From Lepidurus packardi (taxonomy: Eukaryota > Arthropoda > Branchiopoda > Notostraca > Triopsidae), in the NCBI GenBank assembly GCA_023053545.1, contig JAKZAN010000001.1:3988565-4052564 (forward strand): a DNA stretch of 64,000 nt. Direction: 5' to 3'. The translations under genes and the position numbers were made by a program. The notes beneath the pieces were generated by a model. It had not been told where the DNA came from. It searched no databases and saw nothing but the letters and a program-made list of their open reading frames with translations. Positions 1 to 12,014 of this stretch are shown in pieces (position 1 is the stretch's first letter; each line of letters starts with the position of its first letter).

Positions 1-2900
1 CAACAATTCTTGAACGGCGGTTCACAATAATTGTGAAGGAAGTTCTTAGAATAACGGATACACTACAGCATTCCATTACAATCTCAACATGTATTTTTGG
101 TGACCTGTGGTGATTGTCCTTTAACGCTCCGCAGATCTGTGCGTGAAGGGAACATCTTAAATTGCATAGATTTTGCTGATCTGGCAGCAAAATATCTATA
201 ATTATAAGGATATTCTAAGCTTTCTGAGGCCATACGGAGTCAATCACGACCAGAAGGCCAAATTAATACCAATACGGACAAGTAAACTTCTTGTGTACTA
301 CATTATCCAATTACAGCTCTACTCCAAACAAGAAAAAAACTTCTAACCTTTTCCATTAGTTTAGCTGGGGATACTGGTGCGTTATTTTAGCTTGCCCAAC
401 GCAAAGCGCCATGGCGCAATAATGAATAATAAAGAGTGATCGAACGATTCGTTTACTCCGACTCGTTGGGATATCTGAGCTTGCGTTGCCTTTTGTAGCT
501 TTGCCTTTTATACAGGATACTACTAATCATTTACCGAGAGTAACACTTGGATCGTTTTTATTATCAACACTGACAGAGAACCTTAACATTAAGACCCATT
601 TAACCTTAGCATGCTATGAGACGATACTGGAGAAAGCGCCCTTTCGCTGAAGCGCTCTTGCACGTATAAATGTAGATGTATTTTTTTACCGTAATTTGAA
701 AAAGGCAAATTCCATGTAAGAGAAACAAAAATTATCATTATCCCTAGAACTATTTTTCGATATTTTTTATAAATAAAAGAAAATGCGTGTTAACTTGGGA
801 GTATTGTTATCAAGATCTTTAGTTCGATATTCGTTTCTAGAGTAAGTTACGCAATAGATACCTGGTCACCTGATCAGTCCTAGTGTTATAAAAACTCTGC
901 GTCTAAACCTTATAAGTATTAGAAGTAACAGAACTCCACGACCGACAATTTAGGTTCCAAACGGTTGAAAAACCCGACGCTGATAGATGGCAGGGTATTA
1001 TATGTAATAACTCCTTTTAATTTTCTAGGTAGAAATAAACGCGAGGAACTAACTCAAGAATGTATTACGTTATTAACATTTTGTAGCCAATTGCTGACGT
1101 TACCTTGTCACAAATTGCTGGAAGCAGTCAAGAAACTATTAACAATTCCGATTACCGTTAGCTCCTGCCTGCCGCCATCCGCCCACCCAAAAATCAAGAA
1201 GAAAAAACATCCCGAGCACAAGTGAAAAGCTCCTTTCTTGCCAAACCATTCTACCCACAGACTCTAACCTATACGTAGTAATAACATTTAATAAAAGGGA
1301 AAAAGAATACTATTATAAAAGTAACATAATAACAATAATATTAACTATTATTATTATTTAAGTTTTGTCTTTTTTTATTACCCTTGATAAAAACAATAAT
1401 GTGAAAGTAATATGAAAATAACGTGAAAGTAATAATTAATATTAATACTAATTATTATTATTATACCAATCATTTCCTGTTACTATCATTTTTTAAGTGA
1501 AGGAAATCTAACTCCTTTGTTCATTTAAGTAGAATACTCCGACGCAACACAGCCCCCCCCCCCCCCCTTCTGTTTTATATCCCCTTATGCATGGTGTAGC
1601 TGCAGTAATAATTCCTTTTCAAGACTGCGGCAAATCTTACACGATCAAAGGCTCGGAGCCAATCATGTGCAATACGGTCACCTTTTAGACCTCAGACAAA
1701 AAAAATAAAACAAAAGTGGACTCAAACTTATGGAAAGAGATAAATTCCGTATGGTGCAAATCCTGCAGAATTTGCATAAAACGAAAGTTCGGGCCGCTTA
1801 AATACAGCCCCTTCGTGGAAAATTATGCACAGCTATACGAGAAAGTCCAAGAAAGTGCAGAAAAAAGGAGAAAAGGATAACGAAACAAACTCATTGCCAG
1901 CTTTCAAAGATCAACCCCAAGCCCTCTACCCTTGCCAACCCTCTCATCTCTTTGTGAGCTCTACAGCCTAGCAAGCCATCTCTTAAGTTCGGGTGTTAGT
2001 CTAGAAAGTCTAAAAAGCTAGGAAAGACGGGCCACCCAAAAAAGAAGCAATGAGAGACAGTGAAAGTGAGAGAGAGAAGAGAAAGAGAGACTCCTAATTA
2101 ATCCCAGTGCAGCTTCCGATCTTCTCTTCGCTTCCGCGCTAGAAAGAATCCGAGTACATCACTTGTTCACAAAACAAAGCTAACAGTCTTCCCAAATCTC
2201 CTGCTTAAATTACGACCCAAAGGGTTGTCACCTTACTTTTAAAAGGAAACTTCCAACCCAGTTTCCTCCGTGCCCTCCCGTTTGCCCCATTTTAAAAGGG
2301 GTAGGTTGAAAGGAAGCTGAGAACTTCAAATGGGATCCTTTCACTTCGTTTTGCACCCTTGGAAAATTTTAGTGCTGACTGGGGTTTCTCAAAAAAATAT
2401 GTTAGACTGTATTGCTAGAATTACTTAAGGGTCGTTAATTTAAATTCATATTGTAATTATGATAGACTAACGTAATTAAGCGAGAAGACTTGCAAGGGTA
2501 AAGCACAACATACAATAGTAACTGTCTTTAAATTATACAGTAAGAAGATCTAGTTTCTAATTAAACGTTTTTTTCCATCAAGCGGAAAGTAGTAATTTAG
2601 CTGTTACAGAAATAATGTAAGCAATAATATAATTTAAAAAAAGAAAGAATAATGTAGAAAGAAAGTTTTCTGACATCATAGACATCGTATCCATGGCACC
2701 CCAGAGCATTCTTTACTGTTCCAAGCACAGAAGTAAAACGGTAACTTTGGTAACAATGCATTGTAATCCGCGCTATGACACGTCCGCGACGTCATGACCT
2801 GCAATTTGCATACCATTATCCCGTGAGCGCCTTATTCAAAACAGTAAAGGCAATTTTCAGCGTGTTAGCGTAAGAATTTCGCTCCAAGTGTAATTTGAAG
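1..2900. other. AT-rich stretch without recognisable gene
   Basis: No exon with convincing splice borders or a recognisable protein family was found on either strand. The DNA is AT-rich, with ATT/TAA low-complexity sequence around 1320-1460 and a homopolymer of about 15 C at 1553-1567. The short open frame at 965-1225 has no homology I recognise, so I treat it as chance. Untranslated exons or regulatory DNA could be present but cannot be shown. Confidence 0.5.
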
Positions 2901-2910
2901 TACAAAGGTA

Positions 2911-3051
2911 CAGTGAAAACCGCTTAACATGAAATCGAAAGGACCGGAATATTTTTTCGTGTTAAAAGGATTTCGTGTAAACAGATAAAGATGGAGTTGC
3001 ATAGCATTTGTCCGAACCGGAATTCCATTTCGTGTTAAACGGTTTTCACTG
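2911..3051. mobile_element. Small TIR element (MITE), Tc1/mariner-pogo style
   Basis: The two ends are inverted copies. The left end starts CAGTGAAAACCGCTTAACA and the right end reads as its reverse complement with about two mismatches over 24 bases. Both are flanked by TA, the target-site dinucleotide of Tc1/mariner/pogo elements. The element is about 141 bp, has no coding capacity, and an imperfect further repeat of the same motif (cgtgttaaa) inside. It is best read as a non-autonomous element moved by a pogo-like transposase in trans. The family assignment rests only on the CAGTG start and the TA flank. Confidence 0.65.
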
Positions 3052-3732
3052 TATTTTCTCCATCAGGCTATATAGAGAAATCACCCTTATTGCGGTACGG
3101 TGTCTTTAAGGTCTCGTTTTAAACACTTACATAGGAAAAACATAGGAAAAACGCCCTTATCGTCTTCGGATGTTACAAAGTACTAAACCAAGTACTAAGT
3201 ACAAAACCAAATCAACTGAAATATTTTGAACATTTTCCAAAGAAACAGCCACAATGTAAGGAATCTCTTGGTTATTTTCTTAAGAACGTTAAGCTTCTGG
3301 GTCCTAATCTAACACTTTGACCCCGTTAACCTCTAAAATTCGCTCCAGAGAACTAGCAAATCACTTTTCCGGAGTATATAAGAACGAGAAGGCATGTGTA
3401 GATTCTCTTTCGCAACTCTTGTGTTTCCAATTTCCTTCCCTTTCATGTTTCTCTCTTGTAACTATGTCGGACTTGAGGCCCAAATTTCGTTCCGTTTTCA
3501 CACAAACTACGCCAAAACCTCTCGGAGTACCCGCTACACAGACTTTATGCAAATATAATGATGGGGTACTTAAAAACAAACAAAGAAGGGGAGAACTTGC
3601 GGGGTGAGGGGGGCATATACCTCAACTATTAACGAATCCACTCACTCCCCTTCTATCACCTTCCACCCCCATAAATAAAAGAAATTGTACTCAAGCAGCT
3701 TTGCGTTAAAAATAACTTCCACTCACCTTTTT

Positions 3733-3843
3733 TACCCGGACTCGTCACTAGGGTGGGCGTGAAGGTACTGGTAGAAGAAACCTGGCCGAGAGTACTGGCC
3801 AGGTACAGGCAGAAAAGCCAAGCAGAAATCTCGTATCGCACCA
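3733..3843 (-). CDS. Candidate first exon encoding a signal peptide
   Basis: An ATG on the minus strand opens a short frame with a typical secretory signal: a hydrophobic stretch (SAWLFCLYLASTLG) followed by small polar residues and a Ser/Thr-rich segment. The frame runs to a good donor, AAAAAG|GTGAGT, near 3733, so this looks like exon 1 of a secreted or membrane protein transcribed leftward. Downstream exons at lower coordinates were not identified, so the product is unknown. A chance hydrophobic ORF is possible. Confidence 0.35.
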
Positions 3844-3849
3844 TCACTT

Positions 3850-6414
3850 TTTAAGGAACAAAAATTAATATTTTGAAAAATTGCTACGCTGTGGAATTCT
3901 TGCCCAGTTTTACTTCATTCCGATCCATAATTTCCCTTTTCGCCAACAATTATACAATTATTTTTTTCGGTACCACTCAATGCTTTTCAAGGTTCCTCTG
4001 TTATCCACGCACTTAATTCCGTTTCAAATCGTGCAATTTATTTTTCATTTTTGTTGTACACCCTCCCGGCAAAAAAAAATCATTACAGAGGAATTTTTTT
4101 TTAAGAAATTCCACCGCTCGATTCACTATTTGAGTATTTCTAGCGAATGACTTCCCCTACTCCCACAATCACCAATAGAACAACGTCTTTGAGAAACAAA
4201 GAAAATTCAAATTTTGGTTAACAGTTTTCCCCCGTAGATCACAGACAGCAAGTTTCTTCCGAACCAATTTTGATTTTTTAAGAAAGAAAGAAATAAGAAA
4301 AAACTTTGGCTGTTTCCGCTTTCCAAAAACGGGACGAACGAAAAGAAATGAACTTCCGCACCACAGCTCTGGCGTACTTCTGAATCTCGAGTTTCGCTGG
4401 GGAGGGCAAATTAGGGTGCACCGGCGACGTCGCGAGCGTCGGTGGCGTCGTTTCCTTGCTCCGTATGGCCCCAGCGGTAAACAAGTAACGGGAAGGGGGC
4501 GTTGACAAATGCGTCAAGTAACCTCGAAACCTGCAACAAATTTACAAAAAAAATAAGAAAACTAACAAACAATAGTAAGAACGAACTTTGTTATTGTAAA
4601 TCCTTGACAAATCCCGTTTTTCTTTTTTTTTTTTTAAAAAACTTTTAATAACGGAACTCAAAAGTACTCTAGCGGTACAGTACGTACATTACCATCTAAG
4701 GCTGAAATCTTACCCACCTCCCAATAAGGGTGGTAAGGGAAATCCTTCAAGCCAGTAAATTCTGCAAATTTATATTCCTAAATAATGAAATGGAAAATGC
4801 GCAATAAATTCTTTATATAAAAGCTTAGGAACAAACTTTCTTGAGCTAAAAAGAAGGGAAAGATCTCGATGCTGAAATGGAATGCTTTTTCTCTCCTTTT
4901 GCTACTCAATTTTTCCCTCACGGAAGAAGATATTGCTAGGGACGGTTTGCGTTCTTCCGTGTTAGTCCCATGGAATTGGGGAAGACTCGCGACTCCTTCT
5001 TCCGCAACAGGATCCCTTATCCTTTTTTCTCCCGTTTTTCTTTTTCTGGGAGCAAAAAGTTAAGCAATAATCTTCATTTTTGGAGGAAGAGCCAGCTGTC
5101 ATAAAAATTAGAGAATACATTGGTTACATTTTGTTGAGCCAAGGAAAGCCCAACCTGTAACGTTAAGCCCCGTCTCCAATGAAACGCAAACTAAGAAATT
5201 ATATGTATTAATTTTTAATATTAATGCTATTATTATTATCATTACACAAATTAATTATTATTTTAATATTTACACAGATTAACTGTTATTATTACTATTA
5301 TATAGATCAAAACGTAACCATAACTGGAATGACGTCATGACGAGAGGCTGACCTACGAGGGGTACATCCCCTAGAAGGTTGGGCAAAGCTTATGGAGCTA
5401 AGGTGAGAGTCAAGTCTCAAGTCGAGCTGAGAACAACAGCACTGTATACACCACGCTAGAGATTAGAAAACGATATCGACTTATATGAAATTATCAAGTC
5501 ATTCTAATAATATTATCAAAGAACATTTCTAACCGAGTTTAATAACTGAGGCGTATGATAATTGTTACAAGCTCTTGAAAAATCGACGAGGATTACTTAT
5601 TGTAACGTGACGTTTTTAGCTTGCATGAAATATAAGTGTTACGATCAAAAGGAGAGGAAGAATTGAGGAAGCGTGAGAGAGAGGGAAAGACAAATAAGCT
5701 CAGAAATAAGAAGGATGTGGTAATATTTTACCATGAAAGAGCAAGACATGAGAAACGTTGGGGAGATGTAGGCGTGTTATTGACAAGCCTAGCTCAACTC
5801 CGAGAAGAGGTGGGGTAAAAGAAAAAATAAAAGAAGAAAACGAGAGGGAAGAAGTCTTGACAACTTTGTTGACCAAATGAGAAAGAAAGAACGGTCATAT
5901 GAGATAACTCGCTCAGACTTTCGGTCTTTTTGCCAGTTTCCCCCTCTGTCACACTCGGCCAGCACTGATTATGACAGGAGTTAAGTCAAGTCAAACCCCA
6001 ACCTCAACAAAAAAAAAATTTGAAGATGGGTAAGGAATCAGCACTTTTGTGATTAACCTTAACCTAGTTAGTGGATATAGATCACTGGGTAATGTCTAGA
6101 AACTTCTAAGTTCTAACTTACATAAGGCTAAATTATCTAGCACGAAATCAAGAGGTCAAATTTCAAAACGTTTTTAGTTTTTTTCAAAATTACTTATCAA
6201 GACATCAATTATACAAACGTTAATTCACTTTTTCCAAACCCTTTTTGCCTCAGATTTGAATTCAAGGGGAATTAGCAGGAAAATCAACAATTCCTCCCGA
6301 CAACAAACAATTTGATCATGGGTAGCTTAATCCATAGAAAATCGACACTTTTCTTAATATTTTCACGTTGAAGTAAGTCAGCAAAACTGTACAAGAGAAA
6401 AACTCACTAAGAAG
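3850..6414. other. Spacer without recognised gene
   Basis: There is nothing I can name here. A possible minus-strand exon lies at 4278-4540: a splice acceptor (ttgttgcag) followed by an open, Pro/Thr-rich frame with no family resemblance. A perfect CRE-type palindrome TGACGTCA occurs at about 5331. AT-rich ATT-repeat sequence lies around 5210-5300. None of this proves a gene. Confidence 0.4.
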
Positions 6415-8943
6415 TCAATCTTCTTTGTCTTTGGCGTACAAGGAAGGGGCGTGCTGAGAGGTAGGGCTTGGAGCGGTGGTGAAAGAGGTGTTGAGACTGT
6501 TGGCCACGCCTCCAGGGAACTGATCTCGGCTAAGGAGTGACTGTAAGCGCCGATAAAGTTCCCTACGTACTGGACTCGTCACTCGGTTCACTAAACATAA
6601 CGTGGCCAGTACTGCGAAGGCAATATTGTAAGAAAAGACGATATAGAATTTGCCCAACCATTCTAAGCGTCCATATTCGCCCAACAAATCAAAATTCGTT
6701 ATGCCTGTAAAAAAAATTATAGGTATTAGAAAAAAAAGATTATATGAATTAATTATCTGAATCAATGGCGATTAGATAAGGTTTTCAGCCAATCGTTACC
6801 TAAAGTACGAGCAAGGAGGGGCAAGGCAGAGCTCAAGACCAAGACTAAGCCACAGTTGAGGATCAGATGGGTTAGTGTAGTGTCATGAGGGCGGGGCTTC
6901 AAGGGACCCAAAAGTGGCAACGTATAAAGGCCTACAGCAGAGGCGGCGGCTAGATAGGCCATAAGAATCACTTCCAAGGTTGCCCCCACCGGTCCCAAGG
7001 CTGACAATGACGTCAAACCCAAAGAGAATTGTTCCTGAAGCGAAATACATAGAAATCGATGACTTCAGTTACTTAAATTTAAATTATTATTTAATTTATT
7101 TTCAGAAAACTGGATAGCTTTGCCGGATAGCTTCGCAGGAAGTTCTTTCAAAGTATCTATATCACGTAGGATTTTTTAGCACGAAAGTCGAAAAGGAGAC
7201 GCACAATTGAGGAGGAAAAAACGAATTGAGAATTTTTTGGTAATCTACATTTTCTTTTTAAAATATCTAAATTCTAAATTTAAATATCGAAAATATCGAA
7301 ATTCTAAATCTAAGTTCCTAAAATTCTAGAAAGAATTTCCTGGAAATTTTAGCGTCTAATTTCGACTATGCGTTAAACACAAAGTATAAGAAAAGGTAAA
7401 CGGAACACAGCTAAATAAATAAACAACATAAAGAGACGATTTTACAAGTATTTTGTACGCAATTTTTTGTTATGTACTTGGGTAGCGATAGGTAGTGCTT
7501 TGATGCCCACCAGAAGCTGAAGAGTGTTGTTGAGAACCATTAACAAGGCCACGCCTGTCAGAATCAGCAAGCCCACAATGGCCAGTGGGTAAAATACGTT
7601 ACGCTGAAAAGCTGAAGTGTGTCTTTCAAGATCGAGCTGCTTTCTCCGCGCTTCGGCTGCACTTAAGGCTGCTTGAAGCTCCAGAACTGGCCCTTTCTGG
7701 GCCAGTTCTTTCGCTTGCTTTAAACGCAATCTTAGGTGATTTTCTTCCAAAAACGCTGCTTGAAATTCTTCATTTACGTCTCGTAGAAAATGTGGTTTTA
7801 CTAGTAACTGACCCAGTACTGTAAATAATCGCCCAAAACCCAAAGGCGTGCAAACTGAGAAAATATATAAATATTATACGAATTTTTTATTAATAGTGTA
7901 CATGTGTGAGTATAATCATCGACAGACTTACGGAGGAGAAGAAGCACACCGAGGAAGGACACACAAGAATAGAGAAAAGGGAGATAAAAATCCCAAACAT
8001 CTAAAAAGGCGAATAGTTTCTTTTTTATTTTATTTAACATATGAATTTATTTCTACTGTAGACTAAATTATCTTACTGAGAAGTACATCAACGGTTGATC
8101 TATCTCTATCCAAGACTGCACACAAGACGAGGACTAAGCCCAAGACGACCAGCGACAAGAGCAAGAGAACTACAAAGGTCTCATAAACGCGGGCCATGAT
8201 TCCCTAGTCAAGACAACTTAATTCATATTTACTTGAAAAATATAAGTGAAATAAATTACTTTACCTTCTTATGGCCGATGAAACCTTCTGACTCCGTAAA
8301 GAGGTACGCAAAAGGAAGGAGGATGAACACAGACAAGTTTGAGAACAGGAATATGTAATTCCAGAGCCCTGCAACAGTAGAAAAATGTACCATTTTTTAA
8401 TGACAAGGTTTCATTAAACAAAAGTGAAATATACCGTCGATTAGAGAGGAATTGAGCCATTGAACGTAGTAACTGGTTGGATAAAGCAGAAGGATTTCAT
8501 TGCTGACTATTGAAATGGGCAGCAACAACACTGCGCCCAGCGATATGGCAAGAGAGAAGGTACAGAGCCAGACACTAAGGGCAAAAACGGAAGTTTATTT
8601 GTGTGTGATATTTCTAGTTTTTCAAGAACCTTATTCGGTGAACGGTAATCTCTTCAGCATCTTCGGCAAAATCGTCTTCTTTTTCTCTTCTTCTTAGGTG
8701 ACTAACAATGGCATAACTGGATACATACAATCCGAGGAACAGGAGTAGGAAAATCTGGAAATTGAGGTACAAACGTAAGTAGGAGAATCTAGATTTAATC
8801 CTTAAAAGAGACCTTAGCTCGGCATTGAAAATTCTAATTAAACAAGAAAGTATATGTCTATATCAGGCGAAAACGAAACTTACTATGTACTCCCTGACGG
8901 TGCTATGAAACAATTGTAGTTCCTCTTGTGGCTCTTCTTCCAT
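6415..8943 (-). CDS. LMBR1L: LMBR1/LMBR1L-family multipass membrane protein
   Basis: This is a multi-exon gene for an orthologue of LMBR1/LMBR1L (the lipocalin-receptor-like family; lilipod in Drosophila), a protein with about nine membrane spans in plasma membrane or ER. Its proposed roles are ligand uptake and restraint of Wnt or BMP signalling. The ATG at 8943 opens a segment with QLFHS.VRE, as in vertebrate LMBR1. Later exons carry FTESEGF, YETFVVLLL, YLPFLYSC, LLVKP followed by a coiled stretch, HDT..T, LSSALPL.ARTLG and FDLLGEYGR..WLG.FYIVF. These occur in the family order and splice in consistent phase, for example the donor after ARTLG at 6800 to the acceptor at 6704. Main exons read: 6415-6704, 6800-7034, 7478-7854, about 7931-8001, about 8070-8200, about 8265-8370, then N-terminal exons to 8943. 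The C-terminal tail is Ser/Thr-rich and poorly conserved. Confidence 0.93.
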
Positions 8944-9730
8944 TTCCCGACCAAAAATATAAATGAATATGACTGTTTCGATAATTTTTCTTGTAGCATC
9001 CTTAATATCACTTGGACGGTTTAAGACAGCTTCATTCTTTAACAGTTAAGTGTAACATGACATATCCAATGTAGTACACTAAACAAGACGACAGGTTGGA
9101 CTGCCGAATAAGCTGTGACAACGGAATGTTAGTAGTGGTGAACGTGGGTAGGTGGCTGTTCTGGGTTCGTCTGTTGGTGGTCTGTTGTGGTCGATTTTGA
9201 AATGTGTAGAGGTTTTTAGCTGTGCCAGTCTATGATTTTTATTTACTGTTGATTTTTAAAGAAACGGCTTTGTTTGATGTCATGTCATTATTATGGCATT
9301 AATTATGGTATTCTGTAAGTCCTAAAACTATTTGATATAGAGCAGAAAACGGACTTGACTGATAGGAGAAAAGATGGTCAGTAAAAATATGAAATGTTAT
9401 CAAGTTATATGTATCAAAGCATTTATCAATAGATATTAAGTTGTATCAAAATTTATCAGAAATGCGAATTAAAATGCGAACCAAATGCGAAACGATAACG
9501 AACTGAAATTGCATGTTTTTTTTTTTTTTTTTATTGGCATGTTTTAATGGTTTGCTTTTTAGCTGTGATTTTTATTAATGTTATTAGCTGTGATTATAAT
9601 ATCAGAAGACATTTGCGTTATTGGTAGATATATATTTTGTAAGTTTTTCGCTAATACAGTGAATTCACTATTACATGCAATGCAAATACAAATCTAGGTT
9701 ATTTAGAATAAAAATGTTGACAAAACAATA
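8944..9730. other. Intergenic region between LMBR1L and the RPA-like gene
   Basis: This is AT-rich spacer with a T run at about 9517-9532 and short repeats of GCGAA..AAATGCGAA type at about 9465-9500. The promoter of the leftward LMBR1L gene must lie here, but no TATA box or initiator was convincing. Confidence 0.45.
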
Positions 9731-10500
9731 TTATTTTTTCTTGGTGACGTTGACGATTTCTTTTTTTTCTAGGTCTACCGTGAAGTCGAAGTCTTTTGTC
9801 GTTAGTAATTTCACGATGACAGCATTCGCAGTGTCTGGAGTCAGTTGTAGAGTTTCTTCTTGTTTGCAGAAGTCTTTTAGTATGGTTTCTGTCATCGATG
9901 CTTCGATAATGTTATTATCGTTGAAGAAACCCACTGTGCCTTGGAAAGTTAGTGGAGTCGTTTGTCTAAGTTGAATTTTTTTGCAGTTTGTGCACGTAAT
10001 GGTAGGGTCATCGTTATCTGGAATGGTCGGTTGTCGTTCTGTTTTTTTTTTGCAGGCTAGGCAGGTTTGGAAAATACCAATGTTGCAGTGGGCTATGGCT
10101 TCCAGTATGATGGGCTCCGTTGTGTCGTCTAAAATGGGTTGCTGGATGTCCAGTTGGGCTTCTGTTCTTGTAAAGAACGATTGCTGCGTCAAGGCGAAGT
10201 TTTGATAATCTTGATTATAGATGACATCGGTAATTTCGTAAACTTTGTTTTTTTCGATAGTAACTGTTTGGTTTTTCCAGGTAATTAGTGTGGAAGTACA
10301 GGTATCGTCTCCAATTGTTATTTCGCGGAACGTTTGCCCTTTGTTCGTTGTCTTCTCTTCGCTAATGTTTTGGATTTGAACGATGATTTTGTAACGGGTG
10401 TCGGGAAACTCTATACAAGTTTGAAGTGTGGCTTGTTGCTGTTTTCTTGGCGAATAATTAAATTTGAGCGTTTGATTTGTCTCGCTGATTTGCAGTAATC
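9731..10500 (-). CDS. RPA-like OB-fold protein with zinc ribbon
   Basis: The reading frame stays open on the minus strand from about 10500 to the stop at 9731, about 255 residues. An in-frame stop lies just upstream, so the true N-terminus may come from a spliced exon; tgcaaatcag at about 10488 could be an acceptor. The first half has an alternating strand pattern ending in KVYEITDV, typical of an OB fold. It is followed by a CxxC...CxxC zinc ribbon (CLACKK and CTNCKK, about 20 residues apart) and a second strand-rich segment. This is the layout of the C-terminal DNA-binding domain of replication protein A large subunit and its relatives. It is much shorter than RPA1 (about 600 residues), so it is probably a divergent or transposon-associated single-strand DNA-binding protein rather than RPA1 itself. 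Confidence 0.5.
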
Positions 10501-10844
10501 AGCTCACGAAGGTAACAGGAAGTGCTGAAACATATAAAATTGTTATTCATTGAATATTACCTGATACTCCAAAAAATTCAAGCCGGAATAATGATTCAGA
10601 AATTATCCAGTTACCATACGGGGAAGAATCGTCTAATGACAATGCAAACAATGAGTTCAGTTCGTTCAGTTCAGTACTGCAAACAGTACAAAACAAGAAA
10701 CAAGTCTAATTAACATTGCAGTCACAAAAATTAGAGCAGGTGACTGCCGGATCGGAGAAAACAAAAAACAAGAATTTTTCCAAATATCCAAGCAAGAAAT
10801 CAATCGTCCAAACAGGAAAAATGTCTACCCGTTAGATATAAGAT

Positions 10845-10930
10845 AAGAAGAAATCAGTCCACAAAACTAACGTAAGTGCTGACATAAGAAGAAATCAGTT
10901 CACAAAACTAACGTAAGTGCTGACATAAGA
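10845..10930. repeat. Two-copy tandem repeat, about 42 bp unit
   Basis: The unit starting aagaagaaatcag and ending gtgctgacat is present twice in direct tandem with a single C/T difference, followed by the start of a third copy. It lies in noncoding DNA upstream of the RPA-like gene. No function is evident. Confidence 0.8.
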
Positions 10931-11022
10931 AATATCAGCATAGAAAGCTACCAATAAAAACAGAATACAATTTTAGCAATTGATCTTATTTTTACCTATG
11001 AGTCCTCAAAATTCAAACTCTG

Positions 11023-11375
11023 CACGATATAGTAAGCTTTTGTCACAGCTAATAACAAACGTTTACCAACGTTGATCTGCTACCCTGTCCTATTGATCCT
11101 ACAGACGTGACGTCACAAGCCCAAAAACTATCACGTGCTGGTACGTTCTAACCCGTTTTGTGATCCAATTTGCCCACTTCTGAGAATCTCATGAAAGGAG
11201 CACGAACGACCTGGCCGATGGCAATATGTCCTTATCTCCCACCCACCAAACCCACCCCAAAATAACACAGCCCTTATGGGAAAAACCCGAGCCAAGCTCA
11301 GCAACCCACCCTCCCACTGGCAAGGCTAAAGTCTGGACGATATATTAAGCTGTTGTCACAGCTAACAACTACCGG
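11023..11375. repeat. Dispersed direct repeat pair around 315 bp apart
   Basis: A segment of about 40 bp (acgatata.taagc...tgtcacagctaa.aac) occurs at about 11023-11065 and again at about 11336-11372 in the same orientation with a few differences. The DNA between is noncoding. The pair could be the two ends of a decayed element or a local duplication. No open frame or TIR was seen. Confidence 0.5.
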
Positions 11376-12014
11376 GTTGCGCGCCATTTTGAGACACGCT
11401 TTTTCGGCGTCACAGATCAAGCATTTCTGCAACAGTATTGCCAAAGGTTACTAAAAATAAACACGGAAGACTTCTAGAAATTATTTATAGCTTGTATAAC
11501 CCACTTAAAACATTATAACAATGATTAATAACTGTGCGAAAGCTTAATCCATATCATTTTTATTTACGAACTATTTTCGTGACTTAATTAATACAATTGT
11601 TTTAAATTGCTTAAATTACGATAAAATAAAATTCGCAGACTCGGAGTTTTAAACTACTTCATGTAATGAACGATTAATAAAAGAATCAAAGCCTGCACTG
11701 TACGGTGTTTTTATTGTTTAAGGGTCTCACAAGCCAAAAAAAGGATTCTAAACTTTTTCGACTACGATTGAACGAGATTTCTGCCATTGGCTTCGCATGA
11801 AATTCCCCACCACCCCCCAACGTTATACTCCAAACACCACTAGATATTTTCTCTTTCCAATTTTAACAGTTGCTACACATGGCTCTGCCCTTAACCAGAA
11901 CACTAAAAAATGGCTGTTAAAGTAAACCAAAGGAGTTGGGCAGGTTAAATATGATCTAACATTTATTTTGGGCTACCTGTTTCTCCCATTCTCCTCATGT
12001 TTACTTGCAGAGCT

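Noticed and set aside
965-1225. 86-residue open frame in the gene-poor left end
   Set aside because: It has no hydrophobic core, motif or splice context and is surrounded by AT-rich noncoding DNA; probably chance.
3317-3607. 96-residue plus-strand frame and its antisense partner near 3361-3579
   Set aside because: Two equally open antisense frames and no homology or splice signal; neither can be supported as a gene.
5331-5338. Perfect CRE-like TGACGTCA
   Set aside because: An 8-bp palindrome is expected by chance about once per window of this size, and no nearby promoter was found.
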